A stretch of DNA of 37,688 nucleotides, from positions 1-37,688 of the forward strand of contig LAZY01000026.1 of assembly GCA_001013295.1 (NCBI GenBank), read 5' to 3'. Of the stretch, positions 28,478 to 35,090 are shown piece after piece; the stretch's first letter is position 1; every line of letters starts with the position of its first letter. The notes beneath the pieces are model-generated. The model did no database searches. It was not told the DNA's origin and saw nothing but the letters and a program-made list of their open reading frames with translations. Source of the stretch: Chryseobacterium indologenes. GTDB taxonomy: Bacteria; Bacteroidota; Bacteroidia; Flavobacteriales; Weeksellaceae. A program made the position numbers and the translations under genes.

Positions 28478-28663
28478 ATGTCACAGAAAATTTTTAAAAA
28501 TGCTAAAAAGTTGGAACGGAATGACCTTCGGGATATTACAGGAGGTGTAGGGGGTGAAGTAACCCCGGATCTTTCGAAATGTGGCTGTAGCTGTACAGGT
28601 GCAGTGACAGGCCCGTCATATTGTGTGAAATATAAAAGATGCTTGCAGGTAATAACCTGTTAA
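28478..28663 (+). CDS. GG-leader cysteine-rich peptide 1 (bacteriocin-like)
   Basis: The peptide is 61 residues from the ATG at 28478; the frame opens earlier, but the conserved upstream element and the leader (MSQKIFKNAKKLERNDLRD) fix this start. The leader ends in a double-glycine motif (ITGG), the usual cleavage site of C39-type peptidases. The predicted core has six cysteines spaced CxCxC-x9-C-x5-C-x5-C, with CGCSCTGAVTGPSYC in the middle. Such small proteins in Chryseobacterium are commonly labelled bacteriocin-like. No modification enzyme, peptidase-transporter or immunity gene is adjacent. Activity is unknown. Confidence 0.72.
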   Translation: MSQKIFKNAKKLERNDLRDITGGVGGEVTPDLSKCGCSCTGAVTGPSYCVKYKRCLQVITC

Positions 28664-28690
28664 TGAGAAAAAATCCTTTATTGATATAAG

Positions 28691-28710
28691 CCTTTCGGGA
28701 AACCGGAAGG
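28691..28710 (+). terminator. Terminator after peptide 1
   Basis: CCTTTCGG (28691-28698) pairs with CCGGAAGG (28703-28710) around GAAA, with one G-T pair, followed by TTTTGTTTTTT. Confidence 0.8.
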
Positions 28711-28943
28711 TTTTGTTTTTTAGGGAAGGAAGTTGGAGGCTGGAAGAATAAAGTTATTGAGGTTTGCATAATAGTAATTCTCGGTTCCCGGTCCAGATGA
28801 TTCATCATTTATAAAGGCGGTGAAAGAAGATGGGATTTTCCGATGATTTAAATTTGTTTAATAAATTGATATGGGGTATTCCTGATTTTTGACATGATAA
28901 TTAGATTAAAATCAATATATTATTGAAATTTGTATTAAATTTT

Positions 28944-28974
28944 GTTGTGTATAATTAATATTTGTTTAACTTTG
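28944..28974 (+). promoter_or_regulatory. Promoter of peptide 2
   Basis: TTG (28944-28946), a 20-base spacer and TAACTTTG (28967-28974) fit the Bacteroidota consensus. Transcription would begin near 28981, giving a leader of about 36 bases that contains the shared element. Confidence 0.65.
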
Positions 28975-28986
28975 GGAAGTAACTAA

Positions 28987-29007
28987 AACTATATTGTTTA
29001 ATCAAAA
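28987..29007 (+). promoter_or_regulatory. Shared 5' leader element, copy 2
   Basis: ACTATATTGTTTAA followed by TCAAAA lies 9 bases before the ATG at 29017. It matches copy 1 at 20 of 21 positions, while most of the surrounding spacer does not match. It is inside the predicted 5' untranslated region rather than at the -7 box. Confidence 0.6.
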
Positions 29008-29016
29008 CTAATTCAC

Positions 29017-29211
29017 ATGAACATTATGAAAAATGCTAAAAAACTAAGAAAACAGGAACTTAAAAATATTACAGGAGGCCTTGACAGCTGGGCAAATATT
29101 GAGATCGATTTGTCCCTTTGCGGATGCAGCTGCTCAGGAGCGGTAACAGGTCCTAAATATTGCTCAGATTATTTTGCCTGCCAACAAGTTTATACTTGCG
29201 GAGAAATTTAA
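29017..29211 (+). CDS. GG-leader cysteine-rich peptide 2 (bacteriocin-like)
   Basis: This 64-residue paralogue of peptide 1 may start at 29017 (MNIMKNAKK) or at 29026. The leader KNAKKLRKQELKNITGG aligns with that of peptide 1. The core repeats the cysteine pattern CxCxC-x9-C-x5-C-x5-C, with CGCSCSGAVTGPKYC, and ends TCGEI. Conserved positions are the six Cys, GAVTGP, two Tyr and Gln-Val; the segment just after the GG is variable (VGGEVTP against LDSWANIEI). Its own promoter and terminator make it an independent transcription unit. Function is unknown. Confidence 0.72.
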   Translation: MNIMKNAKKLRKQELKNITGGLDSWANIEIDLSLCGCSCSGAVTGPKYCSDYFACQQVYTCGEI

Positions 29212-29253
29212 AAGTATATTTCAACATAAAATAAACATTTCCACATTTAATAG

Positions 29254-29285
29254 GCAGCATCCTTTTGATTTCAAAAGGATGCTGC
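29254..29285. terminator. Bidirectional terminator between peptide 2 and the YeiH-family gene
   Basis: A 15-bp perfect stem (GCAGCATCCTTTTGA at 29254-29268 with its complement at 29271-29285) has T-rich sequence on the plus side. It serves the convergent genes on both sides. Confidence 0.85.
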
Positions 29286-29290
29286 TGTTT

Positions 29291-30226
29291 TTAGTGAATA
29301 ATATAAAGTAAACTTCCAACGCTGATGGTTACCCAAAGAAGCACAGCCGTCAGTAAAGGTTTGGCACCTATCGTTTTCAGGGTCTGAAGCGAAAGCGTAG
29401 AACCAATGAAAAATAAGGTAAGATTCAATCCTGATTTTGCGAGAATAGTGATTAAACTGCTGAAACGGTCAAAAAAAGGGAAATAAGTATTCAGCAGGAT
29501 TGCTACAATAAAGTATCCGATGAACCATGGAATTTTGATTTTTGAATCTTTACTTTTAAAAATAAACATCGTGATCACAGAAACCGGAATGATCCATAAG
29601 GCACGGGCAAGTTTCACGGTAGTTGCCACTTTTAAAGCTTCATCTCCGTATTTTCCGGCGGCTCCCACTACAGAACTGGTGTCATGAATTCCCACCGCAC
29701 ACCATAAACCGAACTGCTCCTGCGAAAGATTAAGCAGATGCCCTATAGCGGGATAAATGAATAAAGCGATGGAATTGAGCGTAAAAACGATCGCCAGAGC
29801 AAGAGAAATCTGTTTTGTGCTGGGCTTAATAATAGGAGAAACCGCTGCAATGGCACTTCCGCCACAAATAGCTGTTCCGGCAGACAGAAGATAAGAAAGT
29901 GGCCTTTCCAGCTTAAATACTTTTCCTAAAAAATACCCAAGAACCATTACCGTAACAATACTTACTACGGTGAGCATCAGTCCTGTCTTTCCGGCGTGAA
30001 GTGCTTCATCCAGTTTAAGCCCAAAACCGAGTCCTACAATAGAAATCTGCAGAAGCAGGTGAATATACTGATGAAGATGTTTCTCAAAAGGATTTCCGAT
30101 AAAAACTGCCAATGCAAAACCTAGTGCAAGAGCTATGGGAGAAGATACCAACGGAGTTAAGCATAAAACCGCCAGTACTATAAAAACTATTTTCCGTGTC
30201 ATTTCATGTTGAATGAAATCTTTCAT
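29291..30226 (-). CDS. YeiH-family putative sulfate/anion exporter (UPF0324)
   Basis: From the ATG at 30226 (MKDFIQHEMTRK) this is a 311-residue protein with about ten membrane helices; a start at 30253 is also possible. The family signatures GLGFGLKLDEAL, AGTAICGGSAIAAVSPI and GIHDTSSVVGAAGKYGDEAL are clear. Proteins of this family are annotated as putative sulfate exporters and often lie beside a LysR regulator, as here. The substrate has not been settled as far as I know. Upstream lies a heptamer repeat array that may affect expression. Confidence 0.87.
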   Translation of the reverse strand: MKDFIQHEMTRKIVFIVLAVLCLTPLVSSPIALALGFALAVFIGNPFEKHLHQYIHLLLQISIVGLGFGLKLDEALHAGKTGLMLTVVSIVTVMVLGYFLGKVFKLERPLSYLLSAGTAICGGSAIAAVSPIIKPSTKQISLALAIVFTLNSIALFIYPAIGHLLNLSQEQFGLWCAVGIHDTSSVVGAAGKYGDEALKVATTVKLARALWIIPVSVITMFIFKSKDSKIKIPWFIGYFIVAILLNTYFPFFDRFSSLITILAKSGLNLTLFFIGSTLSLQTLKTIGAKPLLTAVLLWVTISVGSLLYIIH

Positions 30227-30320
30227 AATGCGAACTTTTAAAATCTGCACCAAAGTTCCGGAATATAGTATTATAAAGTAGATTGTATTTTGTTATGTGT
30301 GATAACTATAAGTTATAAAG

Positions 30321-30420
30321 ATAAAAGATAAAAGATAAAAGATAAAAGATAAAAGATAAAAGATAAAAGATAAAAGATAAAAGATAAAAGATAAAAGATA
30401 AAAGATAAAAGATAAAAGAT
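30321..30420. repeat. Heptamer tandem repeat, about 14 copies of ATAAAAG
   Basis: Bases 30321-30420 consist of 14 perfect copies of ATAAAAG plus AT, with an imperfect copy just before. The array starts about 95 bases upstream of the YeiH-family start and lies between that gene and the lysR stop. Perfect short repeats of this kind change length by slipped-strand mispairing. Confidence 0.95.
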
Positions 30421-30614
30421 CTTGTCGGTAAAGTTCAATATTTGCTTGGCTGGATCAATAGGAGCGAGCTTTAGCGCGCTTTCATTATAAAAAAAATTCC
30501 ATTGGCTTCAGCCCCAAAACTTAAAAACATATCTGCTTTTAAACAATATCCCCCCAAATATTTTATAAAATCGCCAAATTTCCCTTTAAAAAACAAACTT
30601 GCTATTGTAAAAAA
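30421..30614. other. Spacer with a possible dispersed repeat, lysR 3' side
   Basis: Apart from the heptamer array, the 388-base spacer between the YeiH-family start (30226) and lysR holds no gene. Around 30460-30525 there are GGAGCGAGCTTTAGCGCGCT and, further on, ATTGGCTTCAGCC. These resemble the GGCTTTAGCC-type repeats that recur between genes in Chryseobacterium, but only one copy is present here, so that is recalled rather than shown. Confidence 0.35.
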
Positions 30615-31490
30615 CTATTCCGCAAACCTCAGGAAAAGCTGTATCAGCTCAGACTGTTCCCCTTTCGGAAGAATAAAATGGAAATCTCTTTCAATACTGA
30701 AATTTTTGATGTCAATAACAGTCAGTGTATTGTTTTTCAATTCATTCAGAATGGTGCTGATTGAAAGAAAGGCCATTGCATCTGAATGAAGAAGATAGTT
30801 TTTAATACTTTCGCTGCTGCCTAGTTGCATGACAGTATTTAATTCGTGAATGTTGATCCCTTTCTCTTTTAAACGGTTTTGTATGAATTCCAATGTTCCG
30901 GAGCCCTGTTCACGGAAGACCAGGTGTGTATCATAGAGATCTTTGAGGTGTAGCGTTTTATGAGCTAGAGAATGCCCTGATTTAGCTGCCAATACAATTT
31001 CATCAGCTTTAAAAGGCTGGTAATCAAAATAAGCAGACTGAGATTCACCTTCAATGATGCCCAGATCAATTTTTTCCTCTTTTAAAAGAATAGAGATTGC
31101 TTCCGTATTTCCTGTAAGAAGTTCGATTTTGATGTCTTTGTAATAGCTGTTGAATTTGGCCAGGATTTCAGGAAGAATATATTGGGCAACAGTGGTACTT
31201 GCGCCGATAATCAATTTTCCTTTGTGTTGTTGATTGATCTGGCTGATCTCAAATTCCAGGTCACGATAGATATTTCTTATTTTCTCAGCATATTCATAAA
31301 GGATTTTTCCGCTTTGGGTTAGTTGAATGGAAGTTCCTTTCCTGTCAAATAATTTAGATCCTAATTGAGTTTCTATTTCTTTGATGTGTTTTGTAACTGC
31401 CGGCTGTGAAATGTGAAGCTCTTCTGAAGCCTTCGTAAAACTGAGCCTGGAAGCTACTGTATGAAAAACTTTTAACCTGTAATCGAACAT
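30615..31490 (-). CDS. LysR-family transcriptional regulator, probably of the YeiH-family gene
   Basis: The 291-residue regulator has an N-terminal winged HTH (residues about 1-60; SFTKASEELHISQPAVTKHIKEIETQLGSKLFDR) and a C-terminal effector-binding domain (about 90-290; KLIIGASTTVAQYILPEIL). This combination with a YeiH-family transporter matches the YeiE/CysL-like regulators that control sulfur or sulfite functions in other bacteria. It lies upstream of its presumed target in the same orientation, not divergently. The target assignment is an inference from position. Confidence 0.87.
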   Translation of the reverse strand: MFDYRLKVFHTVASRLSFTKASEELHISQPAVTKHIKEIETQLGSKLFDRKGTSIQLTQSGKILYEYAEKIRNIYRDLEFEISQINQQHKGKLIIGASTTVAQYILPEILAKFNSYYKDIKIELLTGNTEAISILLKEEKIDLGIIEGESQSAYFDYQPFKADEIVLAAKSGHSLAHKTLHLKDLYDTHLVFREQGSGTLEFIQNRLKEKGINIHELNTVMQLGSSESIKNYLLHSDAMAFLSISTILNELKNNTLTVIDIKNFSIERDFHFILPKGEQSELIQLFLRFAE

Positions 31491-31744
31491 GAGGCAAAAG
31501 TACGGATTATAGTTGTAAAGCTAAGGATGTTTGTGGTGGAGAGTTTGAATGTTTGGGAGTGCTAGAAGGTTAGAGGATTTGAGAGTGGGAGGGTTGGAGA
31601 GAGTCGTGAATAGCTGTGTAAGTTTGTGAACCTATTATTCAATGATATTATTAATGATTAAAGTCCCCGATCTCACATCTCCAGCCTCAACTCTTTATTT
31701 TTATTTTTATTCTTGGTTCTTGTCTCTTTATTCTCTACTCTTAA

Positions 31745-33052
31745 CTACAAAAAATCCGAAATAGATCTGTCCTGCTGACTTTCATACCTCCTGTTTTTGG
31801 CTTCCCCGATCTTTTGTTTAGTATAAATGCTGTTGTGGCCGGAAAGAAGATAAGAAACAACACAGGCAATGGCGACATACATTCCGCATTCAGCTCCAAA
31901 TAATTCAATACCCATCAGCATACAGGCCAGAGGTGTATTCGTTGCACCTGCAAATACGGCCACAAAGCCCATTCCGGCCAATAATCCGAATGGCAATGGG
32001 ATAAACAGGGATAAGGCACTTCCCAAAGTAGCTCCGATAAAAAACAAAGGTGTTACTTCTCCACCTTTAAATCCTGCCGAAAGTGTAACGATTGTAAAAA
32101 TCATTTTTAGAGCAAAATCATATAAAGGAAGCTGTTTTTCAAAAGATTCTACAATGACCGGAACTCCCAATCCGATATATCGGGTGGTTCCCATCGCAAG
32201 AACTGCCAGGGCAATAATAATCCCTCCAATCACCGGACGAAGTGGCGGATATTTAATTTTTGATTTAAAAAGAGAGCTCATCCAATGAATGATTTTGCTG
32301 AACGCAGCAGCACAGATCCCAAAGGCAATACCTGCCAGAATACTATAAAGGATAGGTGAAAATTCCAGTTTAGGAATAAGATCAATATGATAATGAGTAT
32401 GCTTTACTTTCCACAGGTTGGTAGCCCAATCAGCCAATATTGCCGAAGCAAAAGCAGGGAAAATGGCATTATAGCGTATTCTTCCGATCAGAAAAACTTC
32501 AAGTCCGAAAACAGCTCCGGCCAGAGGAGTTCCGAAAACCGAACCAAACCCTGCTGCAATAGCTGAAATAATCAATATTCTTCTTTCACTGTTGTCAAGT
32601 TTAAAAGGTTTAGTTAGCTGATCCGCAATAGCACCTGCCATCTGGAGTGCTGTTCCTTCACGTCCTGCAGATCCGCCAAAGAAATGGGTAACAATTGTAC
32701 CAAGATAAACAAATGGAGCCATTTTGAACGGTATGGTTCCTTTAGGTTCATGAATGTTATCGATCAGAAGGTTATTTCCTGCTTCAACATCTTTCCCCCA
32801 ATAGTAATACAAAGCGCCGATCAGAAAACCTGCTACGGGAAGCAATGCAATCAGCCACAAATGATTTTCCCTGAAATTTGTAGCCCATTCCAGAGAAAGC
32901 AAAAATCCTGCAGAGGCTGTTCCCACCAAAGCTCCAATAATCATGCTGATCACCAGCCATTTTAAAATATAAGGCAGTGCCGGAAATCTTCTGAAGAAAA
33001 AATGAGTGTGAAAAATAGCTTTTTTACCAAGTGTCCGTTGATTTTTTGACAT
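31745..33052 (-). CDS. CLC-type antiporter, probably fluoride/proton (CLC-F clade)
   Basis: The 435-residue membrane protein has the CLC fold. The selectivity motif that reads GSGIP in chloride CLCs is GNNLL here (Asn93 in place of Ser), and the gating-glutamate motif is GREGT (Glu132, Thr134) instead of GREGP. GGEVTPLFFIGATLG follows in the C-terminal half. Replacement of that Ser by Asn or Met marks the fluoride-exporting CLC-F clade, to which GREGT also fits from memory. A fluoride riboswitch lies directly upstream on the same strand. The protein should export F- in exchange for H+, protecting the cytoplasm. Many annotations would call it a voltage-gated chloride channel. Confidence 0.88.
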   Translation of the reverse strand: MSKNQRTLGKKAIFHTHFFFRRFPALPYILKWLVISMIIGALVGTASAGFLLSLEWATNFRENHLWLIALLPVAGFLIGALYYYWGKDVEAGNNLLIDNIHEPKGTIPFKMAPFVYLGTIVTHFFGGSAGREGTALQMAGAIADQLTKPFKLDNSERRILIISAIAAGFGSVFGTPLAGAVFGLEVFLIGRIRYNAIFPAFASAILADWATNLWKVKHTHYHIDLIPKLEFSPILYSILAGIAFGICAAAFSKIIHWMSSLFKSKIKYPPLRPVIGGIIIALAVLAMGTTRYIGLGVPVIVESFEKQLPLYDFALKMIFTIVTLSAGFKGGEVTPLFFIGATLGSALSLFIPLPFGLLAGMGFVAVFAGATNTPLACMLMGIELFGAECGMYVAIACVVSYLLSGHNSIYTKQKIGEAKNRRYESQQDRSISDFL

Positions 33053-33058
33053 AATAAT

Positions 33059-33094
33059 CCTGATTAGTTATTCATTAATAATCTCTCAATCAGG
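33059..33094 (-). promoter_or_regulatory. Candidate expression platform of the fluoride riboswitch
   Basis: On the minus strand CCTGATT (33094-33088) can pair with AATCAGG (33065-33059). The first arm overlaps the conserved 3' end of the aptamer (GACGCCTG) and the second contains AGG 6 bases before the ATG. The two structures are mutually exclusive, suggesting control of translation initiation. Confidence 0.6.
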
Positions 33095-33147
33095 CGTCAT
33101 CAGCTTTTGTAAAGCGGTTGGGTAAGGAAGAACACCATTTCCTTTTG
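33088..33147 (-). ncRNA. Fluoride riboswitch (crcB motif)
   Basis: Read on the minus strand, the leader contains GGAAATGGTGTTCTTCC (33142-33126), then AACCGC (33119-33114) and GCTGATGACGCCTG (33104-33091). These match the crcB motif blocks as I remember them: GGxGATGGxGTTCxxCC, AACCGC and GCTGATGACGCC. The pseudoknot pairing partners are in place. The aptamer begins just downstream of a strong promoter and ends about 36 bases before the antiporter ATG. It binds fluoride with Mg2+ and turns on fluoride-resistance genes. This is a strong sequence match. Confidence 0.92.
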
Positions 33148-33153
33148 ATAGTG

Positions 33154-33184
33154 CAAATATAAAAAGAAGAATCTGTTTTTCAAA
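33154..33184 (-). promoter_or_regulatory. Promoter of the fluoride riboswitch transcript
   Basis: On the minus strand TTTG (33184-33181), a 19-base spacer and TATATTTG (33161-33154) match the Bacteroidota consensus. Initiation would fall near 33147, just before the aptamer. Confidence 0.75.
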
Positions 33185-33305
33185 AATAAATTCTTTGTTG
33201 CAAGTTGTTTTGGTTGCTGGTTGTTACTGTTTTTACTACAATCTTAAACCTTAAACTTTGAACTTTAAATATTTAACCTAAAACTCGAAACCTGAATCTC
33301 ATCTC

Positions 33306-33773
33306 TTACAAAAAAGGCTTCATCTCATCCTCAATCTGGGTTCTCAGTTCCATTAGGCGTTTGGCATATATTTCCTGCTGTTTTTCTTCTTCTGTTTCAG
33401 GGATCCATTTGGGTACAGGAAGTTTTTTGCCGTTTTCATCTACAGCAACAAAAACAATGATGCAGTGGGTCTTTTTATCGAAAGTCGGCTGTTTCAGATT
33501 TCTTGAGAAGACATTGATGGCAATGTGCATGCTTGAAGTTCCGGTATAGATGACTTGAGCATCCACTTTCACCACTTCACCAATCTTGATAGGTTCATAA
33601 AAACGGATTCCTCCCACATATACCGTTACAGAATAATTTCCGCTCCAGGTGGTAGCACAGGCATAGCCTGCCTGGTCGATCCATTTCATGACACTTCCTC
33701 CATGTACATTTCCGCCGTAGTTCACATCTGAAGGTTCTGAAATAAACTGAAAAGTAATAGGCTTGTTCTGCAT
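33306..33773 (-). CDS. Acyl-CoA thioesterase (hotdog fold)
   Basis: The 155-residue protein is a single hotdog domain of the cytosolic acyl-CoA hydrolase (YciA/BACH-like) type. It has FISEPSDVNYGGNVHGGSVMKWIDQAGYACA, in which the Asn-His segment, Gly-Gly and Asp are the active-site region, followed by VGGIRFYEPIKIGEVVKVDAQVIYTGTSSM. It would hydrolyse acyl-CoA thioesters in the cytoplasm. Length is typical and no other domain is fused. It lies 253 bases upstream of the fluoride antiporter start on the same strand, but the riboswitch promoter separates the two. Confidence 0.88.
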   Translation of the reverse strand: MQNKPITFQFISEPSDVNYGGNVHGGSVMKWIDQAGYACATTWSGNYSVTVYVGGIRFYEPIKIGEVVKVDAQVIYTGTSSMHIAINVFSRNLKQPTFDKKTHCIIVFVAVDENGKKLPVPKWIPETEEEKQQEIYAKRLMELRTQIEDEMKPFL

Positions 33774-33829
33774 CTTTATAAAATTTGAATAAAGTTATTC
33801 AATAATTTCCAAAGTTTTAGATTAAATCC

Positions 33830-33837
33830 TACTTTTG
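33830..33837 (+). promoter_or_regulatory. TAnnTTTG -7 box for the ArsC/Spx-family gene
   Basis: TACTTTTG lies 56 bases upstream of the ATG at 33894. No TTG at -33 is evident. Confidence 0.4.
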
Positions 33838-33893
33838 AAAGACGAAACAATAATGGTGTAGAATTTGAACACCGTAACAGATAAAGAATAGTA

Positions 33894-34250
33894 ATGAAGA
33901 AAGTATTTTACCTGAACACATGTGATACCTGCAGAAAGATTTTAGCACAGTTTGACCTTACAGACTGGGAACTTCGTGAAATCAAAAAACAGCCGGTTAC
34001 TTCAGAAGAACTAGAGGAAATGTATAAGTTGACCAAGTCGTATGAAGCTTTGTTCAGCAGAAAATCTACTCAGATCAAATTGAGAGGTCTGGATGTGAAG
34101 TCTTTAGAAGAAAAAGATTTCAAAGAACTGATCTTGGATCACTACACATTTCTAAAACGTCCTGTTTTCATGACAGATAAAGAAATTTTTGTTGGAAACG
34201 ATAAGAAGAATGTAGAGGCACTTCAGTCATTTTTCGGGGTAAGCCAATAG
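33894..34250 (+). CDS. ArsC/Spx/MgsR-family thioredoxin-fold protein
   Basis: The 118-residue protein has the thioredoxin-like ArsC/Spx fold, with a Cys10-x-x-Cys13 pair in LNTCDTCRK at the start of the first helix and RKSTQIKLRG and LKRPVFMTDKEIFVGND further on. The KRPVF segment is the usual cis-proline active-site region. Enzymatic ArsC proteins use a Cys and nearby Arg to reduce arsenate; Spx/MgsR members are regulators that bind RNA polymerase. No ars genes are nearby, and the CxxC suggests a redox-active member. I cannot separate reductase from regulator. A terminator follows. Confidence 0.8.
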   Translation: MKKVFYLNTCDTCRKILAQFDLTDWELREIKKQPVTSEELEEMYKLTKSYEALFSRKSTQIKLRGLDVKSLEEKDFKELILDHYTFLKRPVFMTDKEIFVGNDKKNVEALQSFFGVSQ

Positions 34251-34278
34251 GTAAAACGATAAAAGTTGATATTATATT

Positions 34279-34307
34279 CTGCCATGTTTAATTGTTGAGC
34301 ATGGCAG
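34279..34307. terminator. Terminator between ArsC-family and cytochrome-b-like genes
   Basis: CTGCCATG (34279-34286) pairs with CATGGCAG (34300-34307), followed by TTTTATTATTTT. It can serve both convergent genes. Confidence 0.78.
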
Positions 34308-34312
34308 TTTTA

Positions 34313-34930
34313 TTATTTTCCAATAAGTACATTATATTCTTCAGGAATTTGCACTCCTTTAAAATGATTGGTAAAACCATAAAAAATCATAAGCGTTATA
34401 AGAATACCAATTCCCAGAATTCCTTTCGACTGCTTTGAAGGAGACAGCCCCAATAGGTTGTTTTGCATTTTTTTGTAATGAATAGCGGCGATGTGGCCAA
34501 AAAAAGATAAAATAGCGAGACTGTAGTAAGGAATAAAGAATAGATTAAAAGGATAAGTATTGATTCCCGCTGCTCCAAAGTAGAAGTTGGTATCCAGATG
34601 TAGGCAGAATCTTCCGGTTAATACTGCAGATACATGAATAATAAGAAAAAATGCTAAATATAATCCGGACCAGATTTGAAGTTTCTCAAATTTGGAAACA
34701 GAAACTTTACGCTTTGTGAAAGCAAGATTAAGACCTGAAACGATCTGTATAATGACCGCAAGCAGTAATAGGCTTTCAACGATTGTATTGCGGTAGAAAC
34801 TTCTGAATATACTCATGACCTCAATATGTTGATTGATGCCCTGAATGCTGCATAAATGATTGAACAGGTGAAGCCCTATAAATAAGGTAATGGTCACTCC
34901 GGAAAAGTAATGCAAATTTTTGATCTTCAT
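34313..34930 (-). CDS. Cytochrome-b-like membrane protein
   Basis: From the ATG at 34930 (MKIKNLHYFSG) this is a 205-residue protein with about five membrane helices. A TATCTTTG promoter box (minus strand, 34980-34973) would initiate near 34966, inside the longer frame that opens at 34975, which supports the shorter start. Conserved-looking His residues lie in helices: FIGLHLFNH, FLIIHVSAVLTGR and LSFFGHIAAIHYKK. This spacing resembles the heme-binding subunits of succinate dehydrogenase/fumarate reductase (four or five helices with paired His). No flavoprotein or iron-sulfur subunit is adjacent, so a role in respiration is not shown. It might bind heme b as a stand-alone protein. Confidence 0.65.
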   Translation of the reverse strand: MKIKNLHYFSGVTITLFIGLHLFNHLCSIQGINQHIEVMSIFRSFYRNTIVESLLLLAVIIQIVSGLNLAFTKRKVSVSKFEKLQIWSGLYLAFFLIIHVSAVLTGRFCLHLDTNFYFGAAGINTYPFNLFFIPYYSLAILSFFGHIAAIHYKKMQNNLLGLSPSKQSKGILGIGILITLMIFYGFTNHFKGVQIPEEYNVLIGK

Positions 34931-34972
34931 AATAAATCTTGTCTTCAGGTTAATATTGAATTTTAAGCTGAA

Positions 34973-34980
34973 CAAAGATA
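34973..34980 (-). promoter_or_regulatory. TAnnTTTG -7 box for the cytochrome-b-like gene
   Basis: The minus strand reads TATCTTTG 42 bases upstream of the ATG at 34930. No clear TTG was seen at -33. Confidence 0.5.
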
Positions 34981-35042
34981 AATAGGGACTTTCTGATAAA
35001 TCTTAAACTGGTTTAAGAAAGATACTTTTCCTGTAAAAAATA

Positions 35043-35068
35043 AAAGCCGCAGAATAATCTGCGGCTTT
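35043..35068 (-). terminator. Terminator after gcvT
   Basis: AAAGCCGCAGA (35043-35053) pairs with TCTGCGGCTTT (35058-35068). On the minus strand it is followed by TATTTTTTA, and it ends the idi-gcvT operon. Confidence 0.9.
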
Positions 35069-35090
35069 CTGTATGTAAAAGAATCTTCAA

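Noticed and set aside
27156..29211. MFS transporter as the exporter of the GG-leader peptides
   Set aside because: GG-leader peptides normally use ABC transporters with a C39 peptidase; adjacency alone is not evidence.
30321..30420. Tandem array as a CRISPR
   Set aside because: Units are 7 bases with no spacers; it is a simple tandem repeat.
31500..31744. Purine-rich, then pyrimidine-rich spacer between lysR and the CLC gene
   Set aside because: It looks like a low-complexity intergenic tract with no hairpin, frame or repeat unit that I could define.
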